Source: Enterovibrio calviensis DSM 14347
Lineage (GTDB): Bacteria > Pseudomonadota > Gammaproteobacteria > Enterobacterales > Vibrionaceae
Assembly: GCF_000621165.1 (NCBI RefSeq)
Contig: NZ_KK211219.1
Coordinates: 63,727-127,726, forward strand
Length of the DNA: 64,000 bases
Direction: 5' to 3'
Shown in pieces: positions 1 through 7,884 of this stretch (its first letter is position 1; each line of letters opens with the position of its first letter). The position numbers were made by a program, and so were the translations under genes. Below the pieces are notes generated by a model, which did not search any database, was not told where the DNA came from, and saw only the letters and a program-made list of their open reading frames with translations.

Positions 1-1074
1 GAAGCGGACGCGAAAGCACAAGCCGAAGAAGCTGCTCGCCTTCAAGCGGAAGCGGATGCACAAGCCGAAGAAGCGGCTCGTCTTCAAGCAGAAGCTGACG
101 CGAAAGCAGAAGCGGATGCCAAAGCAAACGCTGAGCAAGAGAAACCGAAACGTGAAGGTTTATTTGCGCGTTTAAAGCGTGGCCTTCAAAAAACCAAAGC
201 GAACATTGGTGCAGGCTTCTTTGGCCTGTTCAGTGGTAAGAAAATTGATGATGAGCTGTTCGAAGAACTCGAAGAACAACTGCTCATTGCCGATGTTGGC
301 ATGGACACCACAACCAAAATTATCAAGAACTTGACTGACAATGCTTCACGCAAGGCATTGAAAGATGGTGAAGCCTTGTATGGCCTGCTTAAGCAAGAAA
401 TGGCAGGTATCTTGAGTCAGGTAGAGAAACCTCTGGATGTGACCAAGAAAGACGGTCCATTTGTCATCTTGATGGTTGGCGTCAATGGCGTGGGTAAGAC
501 CACCACCATTGGTAAGCTTGCGAAGCAATTCCAGCAAGAAGGCAAGTCCGTGATGTTGGCGGCAGGTGACACTTTCCGTGCGGCTGCAGTCGAACAGCTA
601 CAGGTTTGGGGCGAGCGAAATAAAGTCCCTGTTATCGCACAGCATACGGGTGCAGACAGTGCATCAGTGATCTATGACGCGATTGAAGCTGCAAAAGCAC
701 GTAATGTTGATGTTGTCATTGCTGATACTGCCGGTCGATTGCAAAACAAAGCTAACCTGATGGAAGAGCTGAAAAAAATCGTCCGTGTGATGAAGAAGCT
801 TGATGAGAATGCACCGCATGAAATCATGCTGACCATTGATGCAGGTACCGGTCAAAACGCGATCAGCCAAGCACGTTTGTTTAACGACATCGCGCCGCTT
901 TCGGGTATTACCCTGACCAAGCTTGATGGTACGGCGAAAGGTGGCGTTATCTTTGCGGTTGCTGATCAATTCAACATTCCTATCCGCTATATCGGTGTGG
1001 GTGAAGGGATCGACGATTTAAGACCGTTTGTTGCGGAAGACTTTATAGAAGCACTGTTTAGTCAGGAGGACTGA
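1..1074 (+). CDS. ftsY: Signal recognition particle receptor FtsY (5' truncated)
   Basis: SRP receptor GTPase that docks ribosome-nascent chain/SRP complexes at the inner membrane. The frame is open from the first base, so the start codon lies outside the window; 357 residues are visible. The first ~50 are an acidic Ala/Glu/Lys-rich repeat typical of the FtsY A domain. The N domain follows, then the G domain with P-loop GVNGVGKTTT, the DTFRAAA insertion-box motif, DTAGR and TKLDGTAKGG. The gene ends 5 bp before ftsE, and the AGGAGG that serves ftsE lies inside its last codons, so the two are co-transcribed. ftsY-ftsE-ftsX order is conserved in gammaproteobacteria. Confidence 0.97.
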   Translation, partial: EADAKAQAEEAARLQAEADAQAEEAARLQAEADAKAEADAKANAEQEKPKREGLFARLKRGLQKTKANIGAGFFGLFSGKKIDDELFEELEEQLLIADVGMDTTTKIIKNLTDNASRKALKDGEALYGLLKQEMAGILSQVEKPLDVTKKDGPFVILMVGVNGVGKTTTIGKLAKQFQQEGKSVMLAAGDTFRAAAVEQLQVWGERNKVPVIAQHTGADSASVIYDAIEAAKARNVDVVIADTAGRLQNKANLMEELKKIVRVMKKLDENAPHEIMLTIDAGTGQNAISQARLFNDIAPLSGITLTKLDGTAKGGVIFAVADQFNIPIRYIGVGEGIDDLRPFVAEDFIEALFSQED

Positions 1075-1079
1075 TAGGC

Positions 1080-1745
1080 GTGATCCAGTTTCAGCAGGTT
1101 AGTAAGGCCTACCGCGGTGGGCAGCGAGCATTACAAAAAGTAAGCTTTCACTTACCCAAAGGGGACATGGCATTTTTGACCGGTCACTCTGGGGCAGGCA
1201 AAAGTACACTGCTGAAACTTTTGTGCGCGATTGAACGGCCAAGTGACGGCAAAATACTGTTCAATAACCACGATATTTCACGCATTGACCGTAAAGATAT
1301 TCCTTTCTTACGTCGCCACATTGGTGTGATTTTTCAAGATCATAAGCTCTTGATGGACAGAACGGTGTTTGACAACGTCGCGCTGCCATTGCGTATTGAG
1401 CAGGCCAATGAATCTGACGTGAAAAAGCGCGTATCTGCTGCCTTAGACAAAGTGGGCTTGTTGGACAAAGCCGCGTGTTTGCCAATTCAGCTATCCGGCG
1501 GTGAGCAGCAGCGTGTGGGCATTGCCCGCGCTGTGGTTAACCGTCCGCAAGTGTTGATTGCCGATGAACCAACAGGGAATTTGGATGCGGCGCTGTCGCA
1601 GCAAATCATGGAGTTGTTTCGTCAATTCAACCAAGTGGGTGTCACGGTACTTATGGCAACGCACGACACCTCATTGTTGAGCCGATACGACATGCGTCGC
1701 TTCGATCTGAATCAGGGGCATTTGTCGGAGGTGGCGCGTGGCTAA
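1080..1745 (+). CDS. ftsE: Cell division ATP-binding protein FtsE
   Basis: ABC ATPase of the FtsEX divisome complex, which couples ATP hydrolysis to periplasmic amidase activation during septation. The 221 residues carry Walker A GHSGAGKST near residue 36, signature LSGGEQQR, Walker B VLIADEPTGNLD and the switch histidine ATHD. The start is GTG, supported by AGGAGG about 9 nt upstream inside the ftsY end. Its last 8 nt overlap ftsX, implying translational coupling. Confidence 0.97.
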   Translation: MIQFQQVSKAYRGGQRALQKVSFHLPKGDMAFLTGHSGAGKSTLLKLLCAIERPSDGKILFNNHDISRIDRKDIPFLRRHIGVIFQDHKLLMDRTVFDNVALPLRIEQANESDVKKRVSAALDKVGLLDKAACLPIQLSGGEQQRVGIARAVVNRPQVLIADEPTGNLDAALSQQIMELFRQFNQVGVTVLMATHDTSLLSRYDMRRFDLNQGHLSEVARG

Positions 1746-2643
1746 CTTCCTGACGCTTCATAAACAGCAATGCGGACAAGCCCTCAAAGATTTATTGGCA
1801 CGTCCAACGGGTAACCTGTTAACCGTGCTAGCACTGGCGTTCTCGCTCGCGTTACCCGTCACCTTATATATGTTGGCGAAGAACGTGGTGGAGGTCAGTT
1901 CACAATGGCAAGCCCCGAACCAATTAACCGTGTACCTCGATGAAATGCCAGAAGATCGTGCCGCATCACTCAGTAATGAGTTGTTGCAGTGGTCTGAAAT
2001 TGGCACGGCAGCGTATATTTCTCCGGATCAAGGATTGTCGGAGCTTCGTCAAATCCAAGGATTTGATGAGGCGGTAAGTTTACTTGACGATAATCCCCTC
2101 CCTGGGGTGATTGTGGTAACGCCTAATAGCGATGATGCTGCGGGAGTCACCGCGTTGGCGTCTAAGCTGCGCGCAGAGTCGGGCATTGAAGAGGTGCGAC
2201 TGGATAGTGATTGGTTGCAGCGTCTTGCCGCGATTGAATCACTGGTGCTGACATTAACTTGGGTGTTCTCCGGTCTGATGTTAATGGCAGTGTTCCTTAT
2301 TGTCGGAAATACCCTGCGATTGCAGGTACTCAACCAAAAACAAGAAATCCAAGTGATGAAGCTTGTTGGCGCGACCGATAGCTATATTCTGCGCCCCTAT
2401 TTGTACACGGGTGTGTGGTTAGCCTTATCTGGTGCTGTGGTCGCGTGGATTGTTGCAACAGTGAATGGACTATTACTTGATGCAGCCGTCGCGAAATTGG
2501 CTACATTGTATAGCAGTGGCTTTCGTCTCAGTGGCTTAGGTCTCGATGAAACCTTGATTCTGTTTATGGTGGCAGGGCTGATTGGCCTATTAGCTGCCCG
2601 ACTGGCCGCTGGAAAACATTTGCGAGACATTGAACCTGTCTAA
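1738..2643 (+). CDS. ftsX: Cell division permease-like protein FtsX
   Basis: Membrane partner of FtsE; its periplasmic loop relays the ATPase state to septal hydrolase activators such as EnvC. At 301 residues it is shorter than E. coli FtsX (about 350), mostly at the cytoplasmic N terminus. One membrane segment lies near residues 25-47, a periplasmic domain follows to about 165, then three C-terminal segments at roughly 170-192, 220-243 and 262-285. The GTG start lies inside the ftsE end. The gene is followed by a 123-bp spacer before rpoH. Confidence 0.95.
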   Translation: MANFLTLHKQQCGQALKDLLARPTGNLLTVLALAFSLALPVTLYMLAKNVVEVSSQWQAPNQLTVYLDEMPEDRAASLSNELLQWSEIGTAAYISPDQGLSELRQIQGFDEAVSLLDDNPLPGVIVVTPNSDDAAGVTALASKLRAESGIEEVRLDSDWLQRLAAIESLVLTLTWVFSGLMLMAVFLIVGNTLRLQVLNQKQEIQVMKLVGATDSYILRPYLYTGVWLALSGAVVAWIVATVNGLLLDAAVAKLATLYSSGFRLSGLGLDETLILFMVAGLIGLLAARLAAGKHLRDIEPV

Positions 2644-2683
2644 CAGGGAATGGTCACACAATGTAGTGAATATGCACTCATGC

Positions 2684-2711
2684 TTGCAGTTTTTTTGTAC
2701 ATGAGTAGAGT
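2684..2711 (+). promoter_or_regulatory. Possible sigma-70 promoter of rpoH
   Basis: TTGCAG (2684-2689) and TAGAGT (2706-2711) are separated by 16 bp in the ftsX-rpoH spacer. The match to consensus is moderate. E. coli rpoH has several promoters, including a sigma-E one, which I could not recognise here. Confidence 0.35.
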
Positions 2712-2716
2712 ATGCC

Positions 2717-2736
2717 TTTGGCCTTTTTAGGCCAAA
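2717..2736 (+). repeat. Inverted repeat in the rpoH leader
   Basis: Perfect 7-bp stem TTTGGCC/GGCCAAA with a 6-nt loop, 30 bp upstream of the rpoH start. There is no T-run directly after it, so it is not a normal terminator; it may be a leader RNA hairpin or an operator. Confidence 0.5.
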
Positions 2737-2766
2737 TGTATTCGATAGATTCGAAAAGAGGTGAAA

Positions 2767-3636
2767 ATGACAGCAGAGATGTATGCACTAGCCCCGATCT
2801 CCCGAGATAGCTTGGATAGCTATCTACGTCAGGTAAACAGCCATCCAATGCTGTCTGCCGATGATGAACGTGAGCTGGCAGAACGTCTGCACTACGACGA
2901 AGACTTGGATGCGGCTAAGAGCCTGATCCTGTCTCATCTGAGATTTGTTGTTCATATTGCCCGTGGTTATTCCGGTTACGGACTGCCTGTGTCTGATCTC
3001 GTGCAAGAAGGCAACATCGGTCTGATGAAAGCGGTGAAGCGCTTTAACCCAGAAGTGGGCGTGAGACTGGTATCGTTTGCCGTGCATTGGATTAAAGCGG
3101 AAATTCACGAATACGTTTTGCGAAACTGGCGTATTGTGAAAGTCGCTACGACCAAGGCTCAGCGTAAATTGTTTTTCAACCTGCGTAAGTCGAAAAAACG
3201 TCTAGGTTGGTTTAACGCTGAAGAAGTGAACTTGGTTGCCGAGCAGCTGGGTGTTGATGCATCCGAAGTGCGTGAGATGGAATCTCGTCTCGCGGCGCAA
3301 GATGCTGGTTTCGATGGCGGTGTTGATGATGATGAGCGTGAAGGCTCTGGCCCTGTAGCGCCGGTTTTCTTCTTAGAAGATAAAAGCTCAGACGTTGCTA
3401 TCAACATCGAAGATCAAAACTGGGAAGACCATGCTAACCGCCGACTGGCTAATGCGATGTCGGGTCTGGACGAGCGAAGCCAACATATTATTCGTTCGCG
3501 CTGGTTAGATGATGATAACAAAGCGACCTTGCAAGAATTGGCAGATCATTACCAAGTATCTGCTGAGCGCATTCGACAGCTAGAGAAGAATGCGATGAGA
3601 AAATTGAAAGAGGCAGTTGGCGAAGACGCATTGTGA
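2767..3636 (+). CDS. rpoH: RNA polymerase sigma-32 factor RpoH
   Basis: Heat-shock sigma factor directing transcription of chaperone and protease genes. The 289 residues show region 2 ([32 protein letters not shown] split across 2.1-2.2), the RpoH-specific box QRKLFFNLR around residues 132-140 (involved in core binding and FtsH-dependent turnover), and a C-terminal region 4 helix-turn-helix ([14 protein letters not shown]). A GTG 6 nt upstream is in frame, but GAGGTG at 2758-2763 is better read as the Shine-Dalgarno sequence for the ATG at 2767. A rho-independent terminator follows directly. Confidence 0.97.
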   Translation: MTAEMYALAPISRDSLDSYLRQVNSHPMLSADDERELAERLHYDEDLDAAKSLILSHLRFVVHIARGYSGYGLPVSDLVQEGNIGLMKAVKRFNPEVGVRLVSFAVHWIKAEIHEYVLRNWRIVKVATTKAQRKLFFNLRKSKKRLGWFNAEEVNLVAEQLGVDASEVREMESRLAAQDAGFDGGVDDDEREGSGPVAPVFFLEDKSSDVAINIEDQNWEDHANRRLANAMSGLDERSQHIIRSRWLDDDNKATLQELADHYQVSAERIRQLEKNAMRKLKEAVGEDAL

Positions 3637-3660
3637 TCTTGCCTCCCTCTTTGATCGTTA

Positions 3661-3687
3661 AAAACCGGCCTTTCGCCGGTTTTTTTG
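3661..3687 (+). terminator. Terminator of rpoH
   Basis: Stem ACCGGC/GCCGGT with a short CTTTC loop, an A-run before it and eight T after it, 24 bp past the rpoH stop. Confidence 0.9.
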
Positions 3688-3719
3688 TGCCTAATAAAGC
3701 CTTATCTCACTAGGGCTCA

Positions 3720-3816
3720 GATCACTTGTCCACAGTTTTATTACGATCAACACTATATGTTGTGGATCTTCTGCCGCGATCCTACTTTATCAACGCAATC
3801 CACAGTTTTTTCCACA
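3720..3816. promoter_or_regulatory. Cluster of DnaA-box-like 9-mers and GATC sites
   Basis: The rpoH-glpE spacer holds, against consensus TTATCCACA: TTGTCCACA at 3726-3734 (one mismatch), TGTGGATCT at 3761-3769 (reverse strand, two), TTATCAACG at 3787-3795 (two), CAATCCACA at 3796-3804 (two) and TTTTCCACA at 3808-3816 (one). Four GATC sites sit at 3720, 3745, 3765 and 3778. Clustered DnaA boxes with Dam sites occur in replication-control loci (oriC, datA, DARS) and in DnaA-regulated promoters. Function here is inferred. The remainder of the 3637-3960 gap (3817-3960) shows a TACAAT at 3879-3884, possibly the glpE -10, and nothing else clear. Confidence 0.5.
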
Positions 3817-3960
3817 GGCGGCTAAAAAGCGTACAAAGCCCACTATTTCTCTGTGGCATGGATTGTTTAAAACTCAGGTACAATGGTGTTTTCGCTGTTG
3901 TTTCCTTTAATTTATGTGAAATCTCAGCATTTTGAATAATGGTAGGGAGTGGAATAACCC

Positions 3961-4293
3961 ATGGAACAATTTGCGCATATCTCTGTTTTGGATGCTTGGA
4001 AGCTACTTGAGGACAACGATCAGAACGCGGTGATCGCGGATATTCGGGATCCTCAGTCATTTTCGCTATCTCATCCACAGGGCGCATTTCATCTTACCAA
4101 CGACACCATGGTGCAGTTCGACCAACAGGTTGATTATGAACAACCCGTGCTTGTGATTTGCTATCACGGCGTGAGTAGCCAAGGTGCAGCACAATATTTG
4201 GTTAACCAAGGCTTTGAGCAGGTGTACAGTGTAGATGGTGGTTTTGAAGCCTGGCATCGACAGTCGTTGCCTGTGGCAGGCAATAACGATTAG
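3961..4293 (+). CDS. glpE: Thiosulfate sulfurtransferase GlpE (single-domain rhodanese)
   Basis: Transfers sulfane sulfur from thiosulfate to cyanide or thiol acceptors such as thioredoxin; cytosolic. The 110 residues form one rhodanese domain with catalytic Cys67 in the loop CYHGVSS, closely matching the six-residue active-site loop of E. coli GlpE. The gene is 21 bp upstream of glpG and belongs to the conserved glpEGR set. Its physiological link to glycerol metabolism is still unclear even in E. coli. No GlpR operator is visible upstream. Confidence 0.95.
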   Translation: MEQFAHISVLDAWKLLEDNDQNAVIADIRDPQSFSLSHPQGAFHLTNDTMVQFDQQVDYEQPVLVICYHGVSSQGAAQYLVNQGFEQVYSVDGGFEAWHRQSLPVAGNND

Positions 4294-4314
4294 AACAACA
4301 ATAAAGAGGCTTGA

Positions 4315-5163
4315 ATGATAAGGCTGATTGCAATTTCTAACCCTCGCGCCGGACAGGCATTCATTGACTACATGGCCTCACGAGAGATCGATGTTCAAAT
4401 GATGCCAGAAGGTGAAGGGCAGTTTGGCTTGTGGTTGGCAGACAGCCAGCATCAAGTTGAAGCAGAGTCTGAACTTCACGCCTTCTTACAAAACCCCACC
4501 GCACGTAAATATCAATCAGCCTCATGGGAGATGGCCGAAAGCCGCACTGCGCATTTTTCTTACCCAAAGCAGGGCATATTGGCTTCACTGAGACAAAACG
4601 CGGGTCCGTTTACCCTCTCTATCATGGTGGTGTGCATTGTTGCCTATGCAGGGCTAACGCTTGGGTTTGGTAATGAAGTCTTCTCCTTGCTGCATTTCCC
4701 CGCGACGGATGATCAGCAGTGGCAACTCTGGCGGTTATTCACTCACGCCTTGCTGCACTTTTCAGCCACGCATATCGTGTTTAACCTGCTCTGGTGGTGG
4801 GTGCTTGGTGGAAAAATAGAGAAACAATGTGGCAGCGCCAAGCTGGTGCAGTTGTTCTTACTCACCGCGCTCTTCTCTGGCCTTGGGCAATATATGTTCG
4901 AAGGCCCTGCGTTTGGCGGCATGTCCGGCGTGGTTTATGCCTTGCTGGGTTACTTATGGTTGATGGGCACACTGGCACCATCTCGTGGCTTGTCGATAGA
5001 GCCAAGCTATGTCGGCTTCATGCTGTTGTGGCTCGTGGTCGGATTCTTTGAACCGTTTGGTATGGCGATTGCCAACATGGCGCATTTGTTTGGCTTGGTG
5101 TCCGGTTGTGCCATTGCGGTGTTTGATGCGAAGTTTTCCCGCGCTGCGAGAAATCCTTCCTAG
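4315..5163 (+). CDS. glpG: Rhomboid intramembrane serine protease GlpG
   Basis: Inner-membrane protease cleaving single-pass membrane substrates. The 282 residues comprise an N-terminal cytoplasmic domain (about 1-90) and six predicted membrane segments. The catalytic serine is Ser204 in GMSG and the partner is His257 in ANMAHLFG; His153 and Asn157 (HIVFN) correspond to the oxyanion-side residues His150 and Asn154 of the E. coli enzyme. Its TAG stop is the first three bases of a nonamer tandem repeat. Confidence 0.96.
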   Translation: MIRLIAISNPRAGQAFIDYMASREIDVQMMPEGEGQFGLWLADSQHQVEAESELHAFLQNPTARKYQSASWEMAESRTAHFSYPKQGILASLRQNAGPFTLSIMVVCIVAYAGLTLGFGNEVFSLLHFPATDDQQWQLWRLFTHALLHFSATHIVFNLLWWWVLGGKIEKQCGSAKLVQLFLLTALFSGLGQYMFEGPAFGGMSGVVYALLGYLWLMGTLAPSRGLSIEPSYVGFMLLWLVVGFFEPFGMAIANMAHLFGLVSGCAIAVFDAKFSRAARNPS

Positions 5164-5205
5164 TTCGCCTAGTTCGCCTAGTTCGCCTAGTCCGAGTAGT
5201 TGGCT
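5161..5205. repeat. Nonamer tandem repeat after glpG
   Basis: Three exact copies of TAGTTCGCC (5161-5187) are followed by two degenerate units (TAGTCCGAG, TAGTTGGCT). The first unit supplies the glpG stop codon. Non-coding in the spacer before glpR. Confidence 0.85.
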
Positions 5206-5324
5206 TAGTACCTAGGGTTTGGTGAGTAGTGTGATGCGTGCTGACCCTTGAGTGCGCCCACATTGGCAAGCTGCAGGCAGCCACGTAAACTATCCCCAGA
5301 CATTGTGTTAGCGCAGAGGGCACT

Positions 5325-6086
5325 GTGAAGCAAACGCTACGACATCAGGAAATTCTCGATTTAGTTCGAAGCAAAGGGTATGTCAGCACCGATGATTTGG
5401 TGGCTTTTTTTGACGTAAGCCCTCAGACGATTCGTCGCGATCTCAATGAGCTGGCGGCGGAAAACAAAATCCGACGCCAACACGGCGGCGCGACCATTCC
5501 ATCGAGTTCGGTGAATGCAGCGTATGATGCACGTAAGGTTATGCAGCAAGACGCCAAAAACAAACTGGCGTTGGCGTTGGCTTCGCACATTCCCGATGGT
5601 GCCACCTTGTTCCTCGATATCGGCACCACACCCGAAGCGGTCGCACGGGCACTGCTGAATCATCAAGATCTGCGTATCGTCACCAATAACCTCAATGCCG
5701 CGAGCATCTTGATGGCGAAAGAAGACTTTCGAATCATCATGGCTGGCGGAGAAGTGCGCAATCGTGATGGCGGCATCATGGGTGAAGCAACCTTGGATTT
5801 CATTTCCCAGTTTCGCCTTGATTTCGGTATTTTGGGGATCAGCGGCATCGACCTTGATGGCGGCTTGCTGGATTTTGATTACCACGAAGTACGCGTTAAA
5901 CAAGCCATCATGGAAAACAGCCGCTCAGTGATGCTCGCGGTAGATCATACGAAATTTGGCCGTAACGCCATGGTTAATGTCGGAGAGATTTCGCAAATTA
6001 ATATGCTCTTCACCAATGCTCCTTTGCCTGAATCCGTGGCCTCCCTGCTGCAAGGCACTGATACACAGGTCGAAATCATTTCCTAG
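5325..6086 (+). CDS. glpR: Glycerol-3-phosphate regulon repressor GlpR (DeoR family)
   Basis: DeoR-type repressor of glycerol 3-phosphate genes, released by the inducer glycerol 3-phosphate. The 253 residues have an N-terminal winged helix-turn-helix (about 18-57, with TIRRDLNELAAENKIRRQHGG) and the C-terminal DeoR sugar-phosphate-binding domain. The start is GTG, with GAGGG about 5 nt upstream. Its likely target is the operator upstream of glpD, 213 bp downstream of its own stop. A strong terminator separates it from glpD. Confidence 0.95.
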   Translation: MKQTLRHQEILDLVRSKGYVSTDDLVAFFDVSPQTIRRDLNELAAENKIRRQHGGATIPSSSVNAAYDARKVMQQDAKNKLALALASHIPDGATLFLDIGTTPEAVARALLNHQDLRIVTNNLNAASILMAKEDFRIIMAGGEVRNRDGGIMGEATLDFISQFRLDFGILGISGIDLDGGLLDFDYHEVRVKQAIMENSRSVMLAVDHTKFGRNAMVNVGEISQINMLFTNAPLPESVASLLQGTDTQVEIIS

Positions 6087-6103
6087 CCGTACTGACTTTT
6101 ATT

Positions 6104-6127
6104 ACGCCGCCGTCTGGCGGCGTTTTT
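6104..6127 (+). terminator. Terminator of glpR
   Basis: Perfect 8-bp stem ACGCCGCC/GGCGGCGT with loop GTCT, followed by five T. Confidence 0.9.
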
Positions 6128-6165
6128 GTATGCGCGTTTTGTTGCCTTTTTCACCATTACGACAC

Positions 6166-6193
6166 TGGACACGCTCATTTTTTGCACTAGAAT
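6166..6193 (+). promoter_or_regulatory. glpD promoter
   Basis: TGGACA (6166-6171), a 16-bp spacer and TAGAAT (6188-6193). The GlpR operator begins inside the -10, as expected for steric repression. Confidence 0.65.
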
Positions 6194-6231
6194 GTTCGTA
6201 AACGAAAGTTAAATGTTCGAATGAACGAAGC
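6191..6231. promoter_or_regulatory. GlpR operator(s) upstream of glpD
   Basis: AATGTTCGTAAACGAAAGTT at 6191-6210 closely matches the E. coli GlpR operator consensus (WATGTTCGWTWWCGAACATW). A second element, AATGTTCGAATGAACGAAGC at 6212-6231, keeps the left half-site but has an altered right half. Two adjacent operators suggest cooperative binding. Confidence 0.8.
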
Positions 6232-6299
6232 TGCAGATAGGTTACGCTGCACGGTGCGACGCAATGGAACAGCAAATCATGGACAAGGCTGAAGGTGAA

Positions 6300-7817
6300 A
6301 TGAGCACAGAAATGTTGGACATACTGGTGGTTGGTGGCGGTATCAATGGCGCAGGCATTGCTGCTGACGCGACAGGCCGTGGCCTAAAAGTCGGGCTGTT
6401 CGAGGCTGATGATTTTGCATCGGCGACATCGTCAGCAAGTTCGAAGCTCATCCATGGCGGTCTCCGTTATCTTGAACACTATGAATTTCGTTTGGTGAGT
6501 GAAGCGCTCGCTGAACGTGAGGTCTTGTTAAAAAAAGCGCCTTTCCTTGCGTGGCCCATGCGCTTTCGTTTACCCCATCGCCCTCATCTTCGGCCTGCTT
6601 GGATGATTCGTGCCGGTCTATTTCTCTATGACAACCTCGGTAAACGTACCAGCCTTCCTGCCAGTAAGAGCATTCAGTTTGGCGAAGATTCGGTACTCAA
6701 ACCGGAAATCACCAAGGGTTTCGAATACTCAGATTGTTGGGTCGATGATGCGCGCTTAGTGGTATTGAATATCATGGACGCGCAAGAACGTGGCGCTGAA
6801 GTGCGCAATCGCTGCAAAGTCACCACAGCCACACGATTAGGCGACCACTGGGAGGTAGAGATTGTCGACCAGCTGACGCAAGAAACACTCATTCGCCACT
6901 GCAAAGTGCTGGTGAATGCGGCAGGGCCTTGGGTGAAGCAATTTTACGATGACAGCACCACGCTTAAATCTCCTCGCGGTATTCGTCTTATTAAAGGCAG
7001 TCATCTCGTGGTGCCAAGAGTGCACGAAGGGTCTGCGGCGTATATTTTACAAAATGAAGATAGCCGGATTGTATTTGTGTTGCCGTATTTGGACCGTTTT
7101 TCGATAGTCGGTACGACAGACGTTGAACATCATGATGACCCGCGCAAGGCGTCGATTGATGACAATGAAATCACATACATGCTGAAGGTTTACAACCAAC
7201 ACTTCACAAAGCAGTTAGACATCAACGACGTGGTATGGACATACAGCGGCGTTCGTCCACTGTGTGATGATGAGTCAGACTCCCCGCAAGCCGTGACCCG
7301 TGACTACACGTTAGAGCTAGATGAAAATGGCGGTGATGCGCCAATCTTATCGGTGTTTGGTGGCAAGCTAACGACGTATCGAAAACTGGCGCAAGCCGCC
7401 GTGAACAAACTTGAACCTTTCTTTGCGGAAATGGGTAAACCTTGGACGGCGGATAGTGTGTTGCCGGGAGGCGAGGGAATTGCGTCTTTCGGTGATATTG
7501 AAGACGAGTTGTCTCGTCGTTTTACTTGGATGGATGCAATGACGGTCAACCGTTTGGCAACCACCTATGGTGCGCGTGTTTGGGTGTGGCTAGAGGATGC
7601 GACGTCGGCGTCTGATTTGGGCGAGCAATTTGGCAGTGGTCTTACGCAAAAAGAAGTCGACTATTTGATGGCCATTGAGTACGTGCAGACGGGAGCAGAT
7701 TTGTTGTGGCGTCGCACTAAGATGGGTTTGTACTTGTCTGAACAAGAGCAGCAACAGGTCTGTGATTACGTGGCGCAATATCACCAAGTGAGAGCCGATC
7801 AAGTGATCAGCGCCTAG
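6300..7817 (+). CDS. glpD: Aerobic glycerol-3-phosphate dehydrogenase GlpD
   Basis: FAD-dependent, membrane-associated enzyme oxidising sn-glycerol 3-phosphate to dihydroxyacetone phosphate and passing electrons to the quinone pool. The dinucleotide-binding motif GGGINGAGIAAD lies near residues 12-23, followed by the SSKLIHGGLRYLE signature. The frame is open from ATG 6264, but the ATG at 6300 has GAAGGTG just upstream and gives 505 residues, close to E. coli GlpD (501). Expression is probably repressed by GlpR. A terminator follows. Confidence 0.96.
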   Translation: MSTEMLDILVVGGGINGAGIAADATGRGLKVGLFEADDFASATSSASSKLIHGGLRYLEHYEFRLVSEALAEREVLLKKAPFLAWPMRFRLPHRPHLRPAWMIRAGLFLYDNLGKRTSLPASKSIQFGEDSVLKPEITKGFEYSDCWVDDARLVVLNIMDAQERGAEVRNRCKVTTATRLGDHWEVEIVDQLTQETLIRHCKVLVNAAGPWVKQFYDDSTTLKSPRGIRLIKGSHLVVPRVHEGSAAYILQNEDSRIVFVLPYLDRFSIVGTTDVEHHDDPRKASIDDNEITYMLKVYNQHFTKQLDINDVVWTYSGVRPLCDDESDSPQAVTRDYTLELDENGGDAPILSVFGGKLTTYRKLAQAAVNKLEPFFAEMGKPWTADSVLPGGEGIASFGDIEDELSRRFTWMDAMTVNRLATTYGARVWVWLEDATSASDLGEQFGSGLTQKEVDYLMAIEYVQTGADLLWRRTKMGLYLSEQEQQQVCDYVAQYHQVRADQVISA

Positions 7818-7846
7818 CCGCACAAATGAAATGAGCACACGACAAG

Positions 7847-7873
7847 GCGCACCGCTTAAGGTGCGCTTTTTTT
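7847..7873 (+). terminator. Terminator of glpD
   Basis: Stem GCGCACC/GGTGCGC with loop GCTTAA and seven T on the plus strand, between the convergent glpD and FliL-like genes. Confidence 0.9.
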
Positions 7874-7884
7874 ATTGGTCGTTC

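Noticed and set aside
3720-3816. Reading the DnaA-box cluster as oriC or as the Vibrio crtS site
   Set aside because: oriC lies at a different conserved locus (near dnaA/mnmG), there is no obvious AT-rich unwinding repeat series, and crtS is an RctB-binding site in another gene context.
3726-3935. 69-codon plus-strand frame in the rpoH-glpE spacer
   Set aside because: Covers the DnaA-box cluster, no ribosome binding site and no recognisable protein pattern.
5361-5903. 180-codon minus-strand frame inside glpR
   Set aside because: Shadow of glpR; no start signal and composition inconsistent with a real protein.
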